The notes beneath the pieces were generated by a model. The model was not told the DNA's origin and searched no databases. It worked only from the letters and a program-made list of their open reading frames with translations. The position numbers were made by a program, and so were the translations under genes. DNA of 64,000 nucleotides, from NCBI RefSeq assembly GCF_004803855.2, contig NZ_CP012552.1, forward strand, positions 620,001-684,000, read 5' to 3'. This DNA is from Campylobacter sp. RM16192 (GTDB lineage: Bacteria; Campylobacterota; Campylobacteria; Campylobacterales; Campylobacteraceae). Below, in pieces: positions 8,431 to 16,519 of the stretch. Numbering within the stretch: position 1 is the stretch's first letter; every line of letters starts with the position of its first letter.

Positions 8431-10359
8431 CTAAAATATCATTCCTTCATTATCTTGCTTGATTAGATTATCCTGTGCGTCTTGTTTAGGAAGCGGAGAA
8501 GTTTTGGTATATAGCTCATCTTTTCCTTCATACATTGTGTGAAATATTCCTTCAGGCTCAATAAAATTTCTCTTTGTTTCGGGAAATTCTTTTATATATT
8601 CTTCTATAAAAGCCTTAAATACAGGTGCAGCCGTTCTTCCTCCGCCCTCTATTTTTCTCATAGGCGTATTATTGTCATTTCCATACCATATCACAACTTC
8701 CACTTCTGGAGTAAAGCCGCAAAACCAAGCGTCTATGTTGTTGTTTGTAGTGCCTGTCTTGCCTGCTATTTGAATGCCTTTTACTCTTGCGTTTTGTCCT
8801 GTACCGCTATTTACAACCGTTTTTAGTATATCTACCATTAGATATGCTTGCTCTGGCTGTGTTGCTTGAATTCGCCTTGGCTCAAATACTGTCTCTAAAT
8901 TTTGCGGATTTATAATCTTTCGTATAAGTTGAGGTTCAACTATCTCTCCGCTATTTGGAAACATAGAGTAAAATTTGGCAAATTCCAAAGGCGATATGCC
9001 AAAGCTTCCAAGCGCCATAGATAGATCTTTGGATATATTTTTAAATTCCATATCGCTAATGAACTTATATGTCGTATCAAGTCCAATTTCGTTAAGCAAA
9101 TTTATAGTCGCGAGGTTTCTTGACTGTCTTAATGCATTTTTTAGCGTTATATAGCCTTGAAATCCGCCACTATAATTTTTTGGCTTCCAGTCTTGCTCAT
9201 TTCCAGAACTAAAAACTCTTGATATGTCGGCTACTTTACTCATCGGAGAATAGCCTAGATCAAGCGCAATTTGGTATATAAATGGTTTAAAGCTAGATCC
9301 CGGCTGCCTCATGCTCTGAGTAGCTCTATTGTAGCTGCTTTTGGCATAATCAACTCCGCCAACTAGGGCCAAAATTTCACCGCTTTTTGGTGCCGTTACT
9401 ACGATGGCTCCATTTAAAACCGAGGCATTGGCGTCTTTATCGCGCTTTAAAATTTCACTATAGCCAAATTTTAGTGCATCTTCTGCCATCTTTTGAACTT
9501 TTAGGTCGATATTGGTCTCTATCGTATATCCGCCAACTCTAATATCACTAAATATCTTTGAAGCCTCTTTAATAACTTCATCTACCACATAAGGAGAGAC
9601 GTTTTGAGTTAAAGTATCATCATATACTACAGGTTGTTCAGCTATGGCTTTTTTATACTCATCCTCGTTTATCCAACCAAGCATATTCATACGCCAAATT
9701 ACATTATTTGCCCTGCCAAGAGATAGGTCAAGGTGTTTTGTAGGATCGTAGGCGCTTGGAGCCTTTGGTAAGCCTACTAAAATAGCTATCTCTTTCATGG
9801 TTAGCTCGTTTAGTTCTTTTCTAAAATATCCTTTAGCCGCAGCTTTTATGCCGTAATATCCGTGGCCCAAATATACTTGATTAAGGTATCTTTCTAAAAT
9901 TTGCTCCTTGGTAAGCTCTTTTTCAAGTTTCATTGCCACAATCATCTCTTGTATTTTTCTAGTAAATTTTTTTTCTCTGGTTAAGATCATATTTTTTACT
10001 AGTTGTTGAGTGATTGTGCTAGCACCCTCTACAAGTTTGCCAGCCTTTATATCTTTTATAATTGCTCTTGTTATGGCTTCGGGATTTACTCCGCCGTGTT
10101 CAAAGAAGCTAGTATCTTCTATCGCTACTAAAGCTTCTATTACTCGAAATGGAATTTCATCGTAATTGGCATAAATTCTATTTTCTTCAAAAAGATTTGC
10201 TATCAGATTTCCGTTTTTGTCATAAATTTGTGTAGTAAGCTTTGGTTTATATTCTATTATTCCACTTATATCGGGCTGGATTTGAGAATATAGGTATATA
10301 AAGGCTGCGCCGCTTGAGATAAAAATTATAAAAAAAAGCGAAGATAAAAATCTAATCAT
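8431..10359 (-). CDS. pbpA: class A penicillin-binding protein (PBP1A type)
   Basis: Bifunctional peptidoglycan synthase, 642 residues, anchored by one N-terminal helix (about 3-25). The GT51 glycosyltransferase has its catalytic Glu81 in AIEDTSFFEHGG and the ITQQLVKN and ERYLNQVYLGHG motifs. The transpeptidase shows SxxK (Ser355-SF-Lys358), SxN (Ser413-Arg-Asn415) and KTG (Lys534-Thr-Gly536). All catalytic residues are present. The start overlaps the maf stop by 4 bases; the order alaS, membrane protein, maf, pbpA looks like one operon. The symbol follows C. jejuni usage (Cj0508). Confidence 0.93.
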   Translation of the reverse strand: MIRFLSSLFFIIFISSGAAFIYLYSQIQPDISGIIEYKPKLTTQIYDKNGNLIANLFEENRIYANYDEIPFRVIEALVAIEDTSFFEHGGVNPEAITRAIIKDIKAGKLVEGASTITQQLVKNMILTREKKFTRKIQEMIVAMKLEKELTKEQILERYLNQVYLGHGYYGIKAAAKGYFRKELNELTMKEIAILVGLPKAPSAYDPTKHLDLSLGRANNVIWRMNMLGWINEDEYKKAIAEQPVVYDDTLTQNVSPYVVDEVIKEASKIFSDIRVGGYTIETNIDLKVQKMAEDALKFGYSEILKRDKDANASVLNGAIVVTAPKSGEILALVGGVDYAKSSYNRATQSMRQPGSSFKPFIYQIALDLGYSPMSKVADISRVFSSGNEQDWKPKNYSGGFQGYITLKNALRQSRNLATINLLNEIGLDTTYKFISDMEFKNISKDLSMALGSFGISPLEFAKFYSMFPNSGEIVEPQLIRKIINPQNLETVFEPRRIQATQPEQAYLMVDILKTVVNSGTGQNARVKGIQIAGKTGTTNNNIDAWFCGFTPEVEVVIWYGNDNNTPMRKIEGGGRTAAPVFKAFIEEYIKEFPETKRNFIEPEGIFHTMYEGKDELYTKTSPLPKQDAQDNLIKQDNEGMIF

Positions 10360-10904
10360 AAAAAGGCCTTTAATTGCTCGACATTTAAGCCTCTAGCTGT
10401 GCTTTCGTTGCCTATCTTTTTTAATATATATTTTTTATTAAATCCCTCTATCATCATTGCGCCAGCTTTTCCTTGCCATTCGTTACTTTTTATGTATTCG
10501 TTTAAATCATCTTGGCTAAATTTGGCAAATTGATATATTGTAGAGCTTATATTAATAAGTTCAAATTCTTCACCTAAAAATATCATGGCTGTTATAATTT
10601 TAGCTTCATTGTCGCTTTGTAAATTTAGCATATATAAAGCCTCTTGTTTATCTTTTGCCTTACCTAAGATTTTACCATTACATACGACTGCACTATCTGC
10701 AAAAAGGAGATTTTTTAAATTTGGATACTCTTTTAAAAATTGCTCTTTTTTAGCTTGAACTACTTTTAAAACATAACTTGCGGGTTTTAAATTTCTATCA
10801 ACTCCGCTTTCGTCAAAATCAAAAGAAAATTGCTTGAATTTAACTCCATTTTCTTCTAAAATTTTAGCTCTTGTGATAGAGCTTGATGCTAGATTTATCA
10901 TCAA
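10356..10904 (-). CDS. maf: Maf-like nucleotide pyrophosphatase
   Basis: 182 residues. The Maf signature is present at the N-terminus (INLASSSITRAKILEENG, a variant of LASxSPRR) and in the substrate loop FADSAVVCNGKILGKAKD with the conserved Asp. Maf proteins hydrolyse modified or non-canonical NTPs to NMPs and are linked to septum control in some bacteria. The usual SPRR arginines are changed to SITR, so specificity may differ from E. coli YhdE/YceF. It overlaps both neighbours by 4 bases. The equivalent in C. jejuni is also beside pbpA and alaS. Confidence 0.85.
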   Translation of the reverse strand: MMINLASSSITRAKILEENGVKFKQFSFDFDESGVDRNLKPASYVLKVVQAKKEQFLKEYPNLKNLLFADSAVVCNGKILGKAKDKQEALYMLNLQSDNEAKIITAMIFLGEEFELINISSTIYQFAKFSQDDLNEYIKSNEWQGKAGAMMIEGFNKKYILKKIGNESTARGLNVEQLKAFL

Positions 10905-11395
10905 AACGCCCTGTAGGCTATGCCAAGATAGGTTGCAAACAGCGCAAATACGACATTTAGCGGTATAAAGTAATATATAACTACTATCAAATTTTCGTGA
11001 AGCTCTATATATTCGCCTTTTTTCATAGATTTTACCGCTCTATTAATTCTATAAGTCACATATATTACGTTAATTAGCAAGAAGCTAAACACGGTCCATT
11101 TAGTAGTTAGAATCGTATTTAGCATAGGATCTGCAACTTTAGAGTAGTCATCTTCGCCTATTAATATACTAGTTGCCACAATCACTGCTAAGGATATATA
11201 AACTGCACATCCGAGGTATTTGAGCGCAGAAATTACTAGAATATATCTTTTATGATTGTTCGCAATATCTTTCATAAAAAATTTAGCCATAAACCAAAAG
11301 CTGGCTTGAAAACCTACAAATACTATAGTAGCGACCGTATGCAAAAATGGCAAAATATGACTAAGTTTTGCAAAAGCTATGTTAAATTCAGGCAT
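10901..11395 (-). CDS. uncharacterised four-helix membrane protein
   Basis: 164 residues, predicted to be mostly four hydrophobic helices (about 12-38, 47-70, 87-112, 133-160). Histidines in helix 1 (SHILPFLHTVATIVFVGFQ) recall haem or copper-related membrane families (CopD or DUF4149-like), but I cannot assign one. It sits between alaS (stop and start share a base) and maf (4-base overlap), so it is translated from the alaS message. Function unknown. Confidence 0.75.
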   Translation of the reverse strand: MPEFNIAFAKLSHILPFLHTVATIVFVGFQASFWFMAKFFMKDIANNHKRYILVISALKYLGCAVYISLAVIVATSILIGEDDYSKVADPMLNTILTTKWTVFSFLLINVIYVTYRINRAVKSMKKGEYIELHENLIVVIYYFIPLNVVFALFATYLGIAYRAF

Positions 11396-13962
11396 TAAGC
11401 TAATTTTCCTTTAATAAATTCAAAAGCCTCTTTTTTGGCTCTATCTAACTGACTTATATCTTTTCCGCCTGCAGTTGCAAAATCATCTTTGCCACCGCCA
11501 TTTCCACCTAAAATTTGAGCCGTCATTTTGACCCACTCTCCGGCCTTTATGTTTGCGTTTTTAACACCTGCCGCGATAGATATTTTTTCATCTTTAACCT
11601 GTATAAATAGAGCCGCAACTCGTTCGTTTGAGTTTTTTATCTCATCTATTGCAGTTTTTATATTTCCGCTTTCTAAAATTTCTACACAGACTTTTACTCC
11701 GCTAATATCACTTAGGTTTATAGCCTTTGATCCGCCGGCGTTTTTAAGTTCATCTTTTAAATTTTTTATCTCGCTTTTTAGCTTTTTAATTGCACTCATT
11801 GGCTCTATGCTTTTTAGCTCGGTTCTTATCTCTTCAAGTTCTTCTCTTAAATTTTTTGCGAAATTTAGAGCAGCCTTTGAGCATATTGCCTCTATTCTAC
11901 GTACTCCAGCGCTAACGCCACTCTCTTTTGTTATAAAAAACACTCCAATTTCGTTAATATTTTTTACGTGAGTTCCTCCGCAAAGCTCTTTGCTAACATC
12001 GCCAAAACTTAGCACTCTTACATTATCGTCGTATTTTTCACCAAAAAGAGCTATAGCACCGCTGTTTTTAGCGCTTTCTATATCCATTATCTCGGTTTTT
12101 GCAGCGGCTCCGTTGGCTATGGCGTTATTTACAAAATTTTCTATTTTGTTTATCTCTTCGCTTGTAAGAGCCTTAGGATGAGAGAAGTCAAATCTAAGCT
12201 TGGTAGCTTCTACGCTTGATCCTGCTTGTGCCACATGTGTTCCAAGAATGCTTCTAAGTGCCGAATGAAGTAGGTGTGTTGCACTATGGTGGCGAGCTAT
12301 TTCGCTTCTTTCGTCGCTTACTTTTACTTCAACCTCATCTCCTGCGCTTAAATTTGCTTTTAGCTCTATAGATGATAGGTTTAATCCGTGAAATTTCTGC
12401 GTATCAACCACTTTTGCAAAATTTAAAATATCTCCAGTATCTCCGCATTGTCCGCCGCTTTGTGCATAAAAAGGAGTTTTATTAAGCATTACCCAACCGT
12501 TTTGTCCGGCTTTTAAGCTCATAACCCTTTTAAAATCCTCATCAAGCAAGGCTAAAATTTTGCTTTTTGAGCTCAAAATTTCATATCCTATAAACTCATT
12601 CTCTCCAAATTCTTCTAAAAGCTCTTTAAAATCTCCTTTTGCACTCTTATCTCCGCTTCCTTTCCAAGCGGCCTTTGCACGAGTTTTTTGCTCATTCATC
12701 AGCTCTTCAAATTTTGCTTCATCTACTTTTAGATTTTTATCCCTTAGCATATCGGCTGTAAGATCAAGTGGGAAGCCGTAAGTATCATAAAGCTTAAACG
12801 CGATCTCTCCACTAAAGACATCTTTAGTATTTTTAAGCTCGCTGTTAAATAGCTCAAGACCCGATGCTATAGTTGCAAAAAATCTCTCTTCTTCTAATCT
12901 AATCTGCTCTTTAACCGCCTCTTTTTTATCATTTAGATAAGCGTAGTGTCCGCCCATTAGTTCGCATACCTTATCAACTAGCTTATACATAAAAGGCTCT
13001 TTTATACCCAGTAAGTATCCGTGGCGAACAGCGCGGCGTAAAATTCGTCGCAGAACGTATCCTCTACCCTCTTTATCAAAATTTACTCCTTGAGCTAACA
13101 AAAAAGTAACCGAGCGAATATGATCGCTGATTACGCGGTAGCTTGCTCCGGTTGAATACTCGTAAGGTTTTTTACAAAGCCTTGCAACCTCATTTATATA
13201 AGGCATAAAAAGAGAGCTATCGTAGTTACTAAATTTCCCCTCTTTTATTGCCGTTACACGTTCAAGTCCCATGCCTGTATCTATTGAAGGTTTTGGAAGA
13301 GGGCTTAGCTTTCCGTCCATGCCTCTTTCATACTGCATAAATACAAGATTCCAAATTTCAAGAAATCTATCTCCGTCTCCACCCATGTAGTCTTCATCGG
13401 AGTTAAAATTTTCTGCTCCTTGATCATAAAATATCTCAGAACAAGGTCCGCAAGGTCCTGTATCACCCATCTGCCAGAAGTTGTCTTTATCTCCAAATTT
13501 ATAAATTCTATCCTTGCTTATATGCTCTTGCCACATCTCATACGCTTCATCATCACTCTCGTGAACTGTTACGTAAAGGCGATCTTTTGGTAGTTTCAAT
13601 ATCTCTGTTACAAATTCCCATCCGTAAGCTATCGCATCTTTTTTAAAGTATTCTCCGAAGCTAAAATTTCCAAGCATTTCAAAAAAAGTGTGGTGGCGTG
13701 CTGTATAGCCCACGTTATCAAGATCGTTATGTTTACCGCCCGCTCTTATGCAAGTTTGACAGCTTGTGCGAATCGGCGGGGTAGGGCGTGGAATCTCACC
13801 TGTAAAAATATTTTTAAAAGGCACCATTCCAGCGTTTGTAAAAAGCAGTGTTGCATCATTTGGAACAAGTGGAGCGGAAGGTATTATTTCGTGTCCCTTT
13901 GAGCTGAAAAAATTTAAAAAAGCTTCTCTGACATCAAAAATATTTGTATCGTAATTTTTCAT
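11395..13962 (-). CDS. alaS: alanyl-tRNA synthetase
   Basis: 855 residues, full length for a bacterial AlaRS. The N-terminal class II core begins with [22 protein letters not shown] and contains the [15 protein letters not shown] motif. The editing domain has the zinc-type ligands in [13 protein letters not shown] and CGGTHV. The C-Ala domain ends with the glycine-rich [15 protein letters not shown]. It charges tRNA-Ala and clears misacylated Ser/Gly. An extended -10 (TGCTAAAAT) lies about 36 bases upstream. Confidence 0.98.
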   Translation of the reverse strand: MKNYDTNIFDVREAFLNFFSSKGHEIIPSAPLVPNDATLLFTNAGMVPFKNIFTGEIPRPTPPIRTSCQTCIRAGGKHNDLDNVGYTARHHTFFEMLGNFSFGEYFKKDAIAYGWEFVTEILKLPKDRLYVTVHESDDEAYEMWQEHISKDRIYKFGDKDNFWQMGDTGPCGPCSEIFYDQGAENFNSDEDYMGGDGDRFLEIWNLVFMQYERGMDGKLSPLPKPSIDTGMGLERVTAIKEGKFSNYDSSLFMPYINEVARLCKKPYEYSTGASYRVISDHIRSVTFLLAQGVNFDKEGRGYVLRRILRRAVRHGYLLGIKEPFMYKLVDKVCELMGGHYAYLNDKKEAVKEQIRLEEERFFATIASGLELFNSELKNTKDVFSGEIAFKLYDTYGFPLDLTADMLRDKNLKVDEAKFEELMNEQKTRAKAAWKGSGDKSAKGDFKELLEEFGENEFIGYEILSSKSKILALLDEDFKRVMSLKAGQNGWVMLNKTPFYAQSGGQCGDTGDILNFAKVVDTQKFHGLNLSSIELKANLSAGDEVEVKVSDERSEIARHHSATHLLHSALRSILGTHVAQAGSSVEATKLRFDFSHPKALTSEEINKIENFVNNAIANGAAAKTEIMDIESAKNSGAIALFGEKYDDNVRVLSFGDVSKELCGGTHVKNINEIGVFFITKESGVSAGVRRIEAICSKAALNFAKNLREELEEIRTELKSIEPMSAIKKLKSEIKNLKDELKNAGGSKAINLSDISGVKVCVEILESGNIKTAIDEIKNSNERVAALFIQVKDEKISIAAGVKNANIKAGEWVKMTAQILGGNGGGKDDFATAGGKDISQLDRAKKEAFEFIKGKLA

Positions 13963-13997
13963 TAATTTTCCTATTTAAAATTTATAAAATAGTTCTG

Positions 13998-14006
13998 ATT
14001 TTAGCA
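13998..14006 (-). promoter_or_regulatory. candidate extended -10 promoter of alaS
   Basis: Read on the minus strand, TGCTAAAAT is an extended -10 (TGn-TAAAAT) that would place transcription start about 28 bases before the alaS ATG at 13962. The same TGCTA(A/C)AAT form stands before metK and the DUF465 gene. A second TATAAT on the same strand lies at 14012-14017. The 13963-14162 gap holds these plus the promoter of the divergent gene and no other gene. Confidence 0.45.
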
Positions 14007-14124
14007 TAAAAATTATAAATTCTAAGACACCTGTATACTGTGCAATATGTGGAAAATTATAATATTAAATTGAGAGTGTTTTGTAATTTTCAAGTAAGTT
14101 AATTATATAATTACCAATTTGTAT

Positions 14125-14130
14125 TATAAT
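14125..14130 (+). promoter_or_regulatory. candidate -10 box of the 14163 gene
   Basis: TATAAT stands 32 bases before the ATG at 14163, at a normal distance for a sigma-70 promoter with a short leader. The upstream sequence is AT-rich with no evident -35, which is usual in Campylobacter. Confidence 0.4.
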
Positions 14131-14162
14131 CGCTATAAAAAAGATAAATTCGGAAAAATTTT

Positions 14163-15026
14163 ATGAAAAAACGGCTTGCTATCATAGGGTTTAATGATGT
14201 CGGAAAGTTTCATTGCAATGAACTTAGAAGGTCCGATGAATTCGATCTTGTCGGTGTGTATTGTCAAAAAAATAGCGAATCTTTTGGGCGTATAAAAATT
14301 TATAGCGATCTAAACGAGCTGTTTGAATCCGCAGATCCGGAAGCTATTATAATAACAGATGGAATACAGTATCTTGAGCTTTTTTCAAAGTGTGTGAAAA
14401 CCTGCAAACATATATTTATCCATCATCCTATAGCTAAAAATACAGGTGCAATTCATGAGATGAAATATTACTCTAATCTAAGTGGAGTTATGAGTGTCGC
14501 TGGATTTTTTGATAGGTTTAATCCTGTGATAGTATCTTTAAAAAAATCTCTTGAGAGAGAAGAGAAGATTTATTCGATAAATATTACAAGAGGCTTTTGT
14601 TTAAGCAGGAATTTAAATTTAGAAATCTTGCAAAATATTGATCTAGCAAGATTTGTAGCGGCTAGTGATATAGCGCAATTTTCTAAATTTGAAGTTCATA
14701 AAGAGGATAAAAAGAATCCAACAAATACTCTTTGTCAGCTAAAAATGAAAAATCAAACTTTAGTGAGCATACATAACTCCATAAATTATCCTATAGATCG
14801 TTTTATAATCGAAGTTTCGGCAAATAGCGGGATATATTTTGGAGATTTAATAGGAATGAAATTAAATAAATACACTGATTATGGACAGCAAAATTTAAAA
14901 GTAGATAGTGATATTTCGCCTATTAAAAAGGCTCATTTAGAATTTTTTGAACTTTGTAAAAATAATAAAATTAATAATTTGGCATCGCTTGATGATGCTT
15001 TGAAGGTATATGAAATATGCGTATGA
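14163..15026 (+). CDS. degenerate Gfo/Idh/MocA-family protein (probable pseudo-oxidoreductase)
   Basis: 287 residues. It aligns along its length with the complete Gfo/Idh/MocA protein at 50195-51094: shared stretches include KIYSDL, FNPVIVSLKK / FNPAIVALKK, and YSIN(I)TRG / YSIQVTRN. But key residues are lost. The Rossmann GxGxxG reads GFNDVG, the catalytic EKP (86-88 in the paralogue) is HHP at 87-89, and the LxDLxxHDID motif is reduced to LQNIDLAR. The open frame is intact, so it is either a protein with a new role or an early stage of decay. It overlaps hemH by 10 bases. C. jejuni has an oxidoreductase gene (Cj0504c) beside hemH. Confidence 0.75.
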   Translation: MKKRLAIIGFNDVGKFHCNELRRSDEFDLVGVYCQKNSESFGRIKIYSDLNELFESADPEAIIITDGIQYLELFSKCVKTCKHIFIHHPIAKNTGAIHEMKYYSNLSGVMSVAGFFDRFNPVIVSLKKSLEREEKIYSINITRGFCLSRNLNLEILQNIDLARFVAASDIAQFSKFEVHKEDKKNPTNTLCQLKMKNQTLVSIHNSINYPIDRFIIEVSANSGIYFGDLIGMKLNKYTDYGQQNLKVDSDISPIKKAHLEFFELCKNNKINNLASLDDALKVYEICV

Positions 15027-15979
15027 AAAGATTGCTTTTGCTATTAAATATGGGTGGCCCAAACAATATAGAAGAGGTTGAAGTTTTTTTAAAAAATATG
15101 TTTAATGACCCGTATATTCTTGGTATCAAAAATAAAATTTTACGTAAATTTGTTGGTTTTATGATCGCAAAAGGACGACTAAAGGCTGCCAAAAGCAACT
15201 ATAATCAAATCGGAGGCAAGTCACCTCTTTGTGAAATAACAGCTAGTTTATGCTCTAAAATTTCAAATTTGAGCAGTGAGTTTGATGCGGTTGATTTCGC
15301 GATGAATTACACGCCTCCATTTGCCAAAGAAGTGTTAAAAAAATATGAAAATTTTGATGAAATTGTAGTTTTTCCACTATATCCTCATCACTCTGCGACA
15401 ACTATTTCATCGAGTATAGATGACTTTAATCTGGCGTTTAATGAGCTTAATTTGAAGTCAAAAGTAAAAATTGTGGAGCCATTTTTTGAAAATCAAACAT
15501 ATAATGATGCGGTTTTAAACAGTATAAAAAATAGTGTAAAAGGTATCAACACTGATGATATTACCTTGATATTTTCAGCTCACTCTCTTCCGCAAAAAAC
15601 AATAGATAATGGTGATCTTTACGAAAAACATATAAGATCTCATGTAGAAATACTCTCAAATTTAATCAATAAAGAGATTAAATTCGCGGATATTAGCTTA
15701 GCTTATCAATCAAGACTCGGACCGGTAAAATGGCTGGAGCCTTCTTTAGGCGATGCCTTAACAGGCATTAAAAACAAAAAGGCTTTAGTTTATCCCATAT
15801 CGTTTTGCATCGACAACTCAGAGACTGTTTTTGAGCTCGTAAAAGAGTATAAGGATGTTGCCAATGAGCTTAAATTCGAGTATTACGACGTAGTTCCTTG
15901 TCTTAATGACAGTGAAGAATTTGCCAAATTTATATTTCAAACCGGCTTAAGTTATATAAACAACAACACTGTAAACTAG
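15017..15979 (+). CDS. hemH: ferrochelatase
   Basis: 320 residues. It inserts Fe2+ into protoporphyrin or coproporphyrin, the last or near-last step of haem synthesis. The N-terminal LLLLNMGGPNN and the catalytic histidine loop FSAHSLPQKTIDNG are clear, and the metal-site glutamate is in SFCIDNSETVFEL (where most homologues have SDHIETL, so the His before it is Asn here). The ATG at 15017 has GAAGG ten bases upstream; an alternative ATG is at 15023. It overlaps the preceding gene by 10 bases. Confidence 0.95.
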   Translation: MRMKRLLLLLNMGGPNNIEEVEVFLKNMFNDPYILGIKNKILRKFVGFMIAKGRLKAAKSNYNQIGGKSPLCEITASLCSKISNLSSEFDAVDFAMNYTPPFAKEVLKKYENFDEIVVFPLYPHHSATTISSSIDDFNLAFNELNLKSKVKIVEPFFENQTYNDAVLNSIKNSVKGINTDDITLIFSAHSLPQKTIDNGDLYEKHIRSHVEILSNLINKEIKFADISLAYQSRLGPVKWLEPSLGDALTGIKNKKALVYPISFCIDNSETVFELVKEYKDVANELKFEYYDVVPCLNDSEEFAKFIFQTGLSYINNNTVN

Positions 15980-15997
15980 AACTTAAACGGAATAAAA

Positions 15998-16037
15998 TTT
16001 GCTTTCCCTTTATAAAATTATTTATAAGGAAAGCAAA
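15998..16037 (+). promoter_or_regulatory. inverted repeat masking the ribosome-binding site of the 16037 gene
   Basis: Arms TTTGCTTTCC (15998-16007) and GGAAAGCAAA (16028-16037) are exact complements, and inner arms TTATAAA (16010-16016) and TTTATAA (16021-16027) continue the stem. The result is about 17 base pairs, a two-base bulge (CT) and a four-base loop (ATTA). The right arm contains the Shine-Dalgarno AAGGA and ends on the A of the start codon. There is no T-run after it, so it does not look like an ordinary terminator of hemH. Confidence 0.65.
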
Positions 16038-16519
16038 TGGAGTCTAAAAATATAGATTCATATCTTTTATCTTTAAAAAATTTAGCAAAACGTTTAAATT
16101 TAGGCAAAAGCTCATCAAGTCATAATGATGATTTTGAAAAGTATTTAAAAGATACCAACTCAAATTTTGACAATATAAATTCAAAAATTAGTATGGATTT
16201 AGACAAATTTAAACAAAATTTGATAAATCTAGGCGCTGCGGCATTTTTAAGTCAATTAAATCAATCAAAAATCGAAGAGAAAATAGTTGCTAAAAAAGAG
16301 GAGCTGATAAAGACCTTGGGGCTTGATGAAGAGGGCTTAAAAAATAAAGGCAAAGATGAAATTTTAGAACTAAAAAATATACTTGAAGATCTATTAGAGC
16401 AGTTTAAAAAGGATCTGCTGGCAAGTTTACAAAATAACTTTTTATTGCAAAAACAACAAAGATTATCATCGGCTAGCCAAAACGGTTCTCCTCTTAGCTC
16501 TATCCTGCAAAAATTATAA
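16037..16519 (+). CDS. uncharacterised coiled-coil protein
   Basis: 160 residues, not recognised. It has no signal peptide or membrane helix. A Lys/Leu/Asn-rich N-terminal part with a SSSS stretch is followed by a strongly charged, probably coiled-coil segment (about 78-140) and a Ser/Gln-rich tail. A short hydrophobic patch (LGAAAFLSQL) is at about 64-73. The last 6 bases overlap the 3' end of the convergent pbpB. The start codon is locked in a hairpin, which suggests translational control. Codon use resembles the neighbours. Confidence 0.7.
   Translation: MESKNIDSYLLSLKNLAKRLNLGKSSSSHNDDFEKYLKDTNSNFDNINSKISMDLDKFKQNLINLGAAAFLSQLNQSKIEEKIVAKKEELIKTLGLDEEGLKNKGKDEILELKNILEDLLEQFKKDLLASLQNNFLLQKQQRLSSASQNGSPLSSILQKL

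Noticed and set aside
11500..13950. Several open frames of 60-147 codons on the strand opposite alaS, and similar ones opposite clpA, uvrB and argJ
   Set aside because: They lie wholly inside conserved genes, have no Shine-Dalgarno or recognisable protein pattern and reflect the complement of biased codons.
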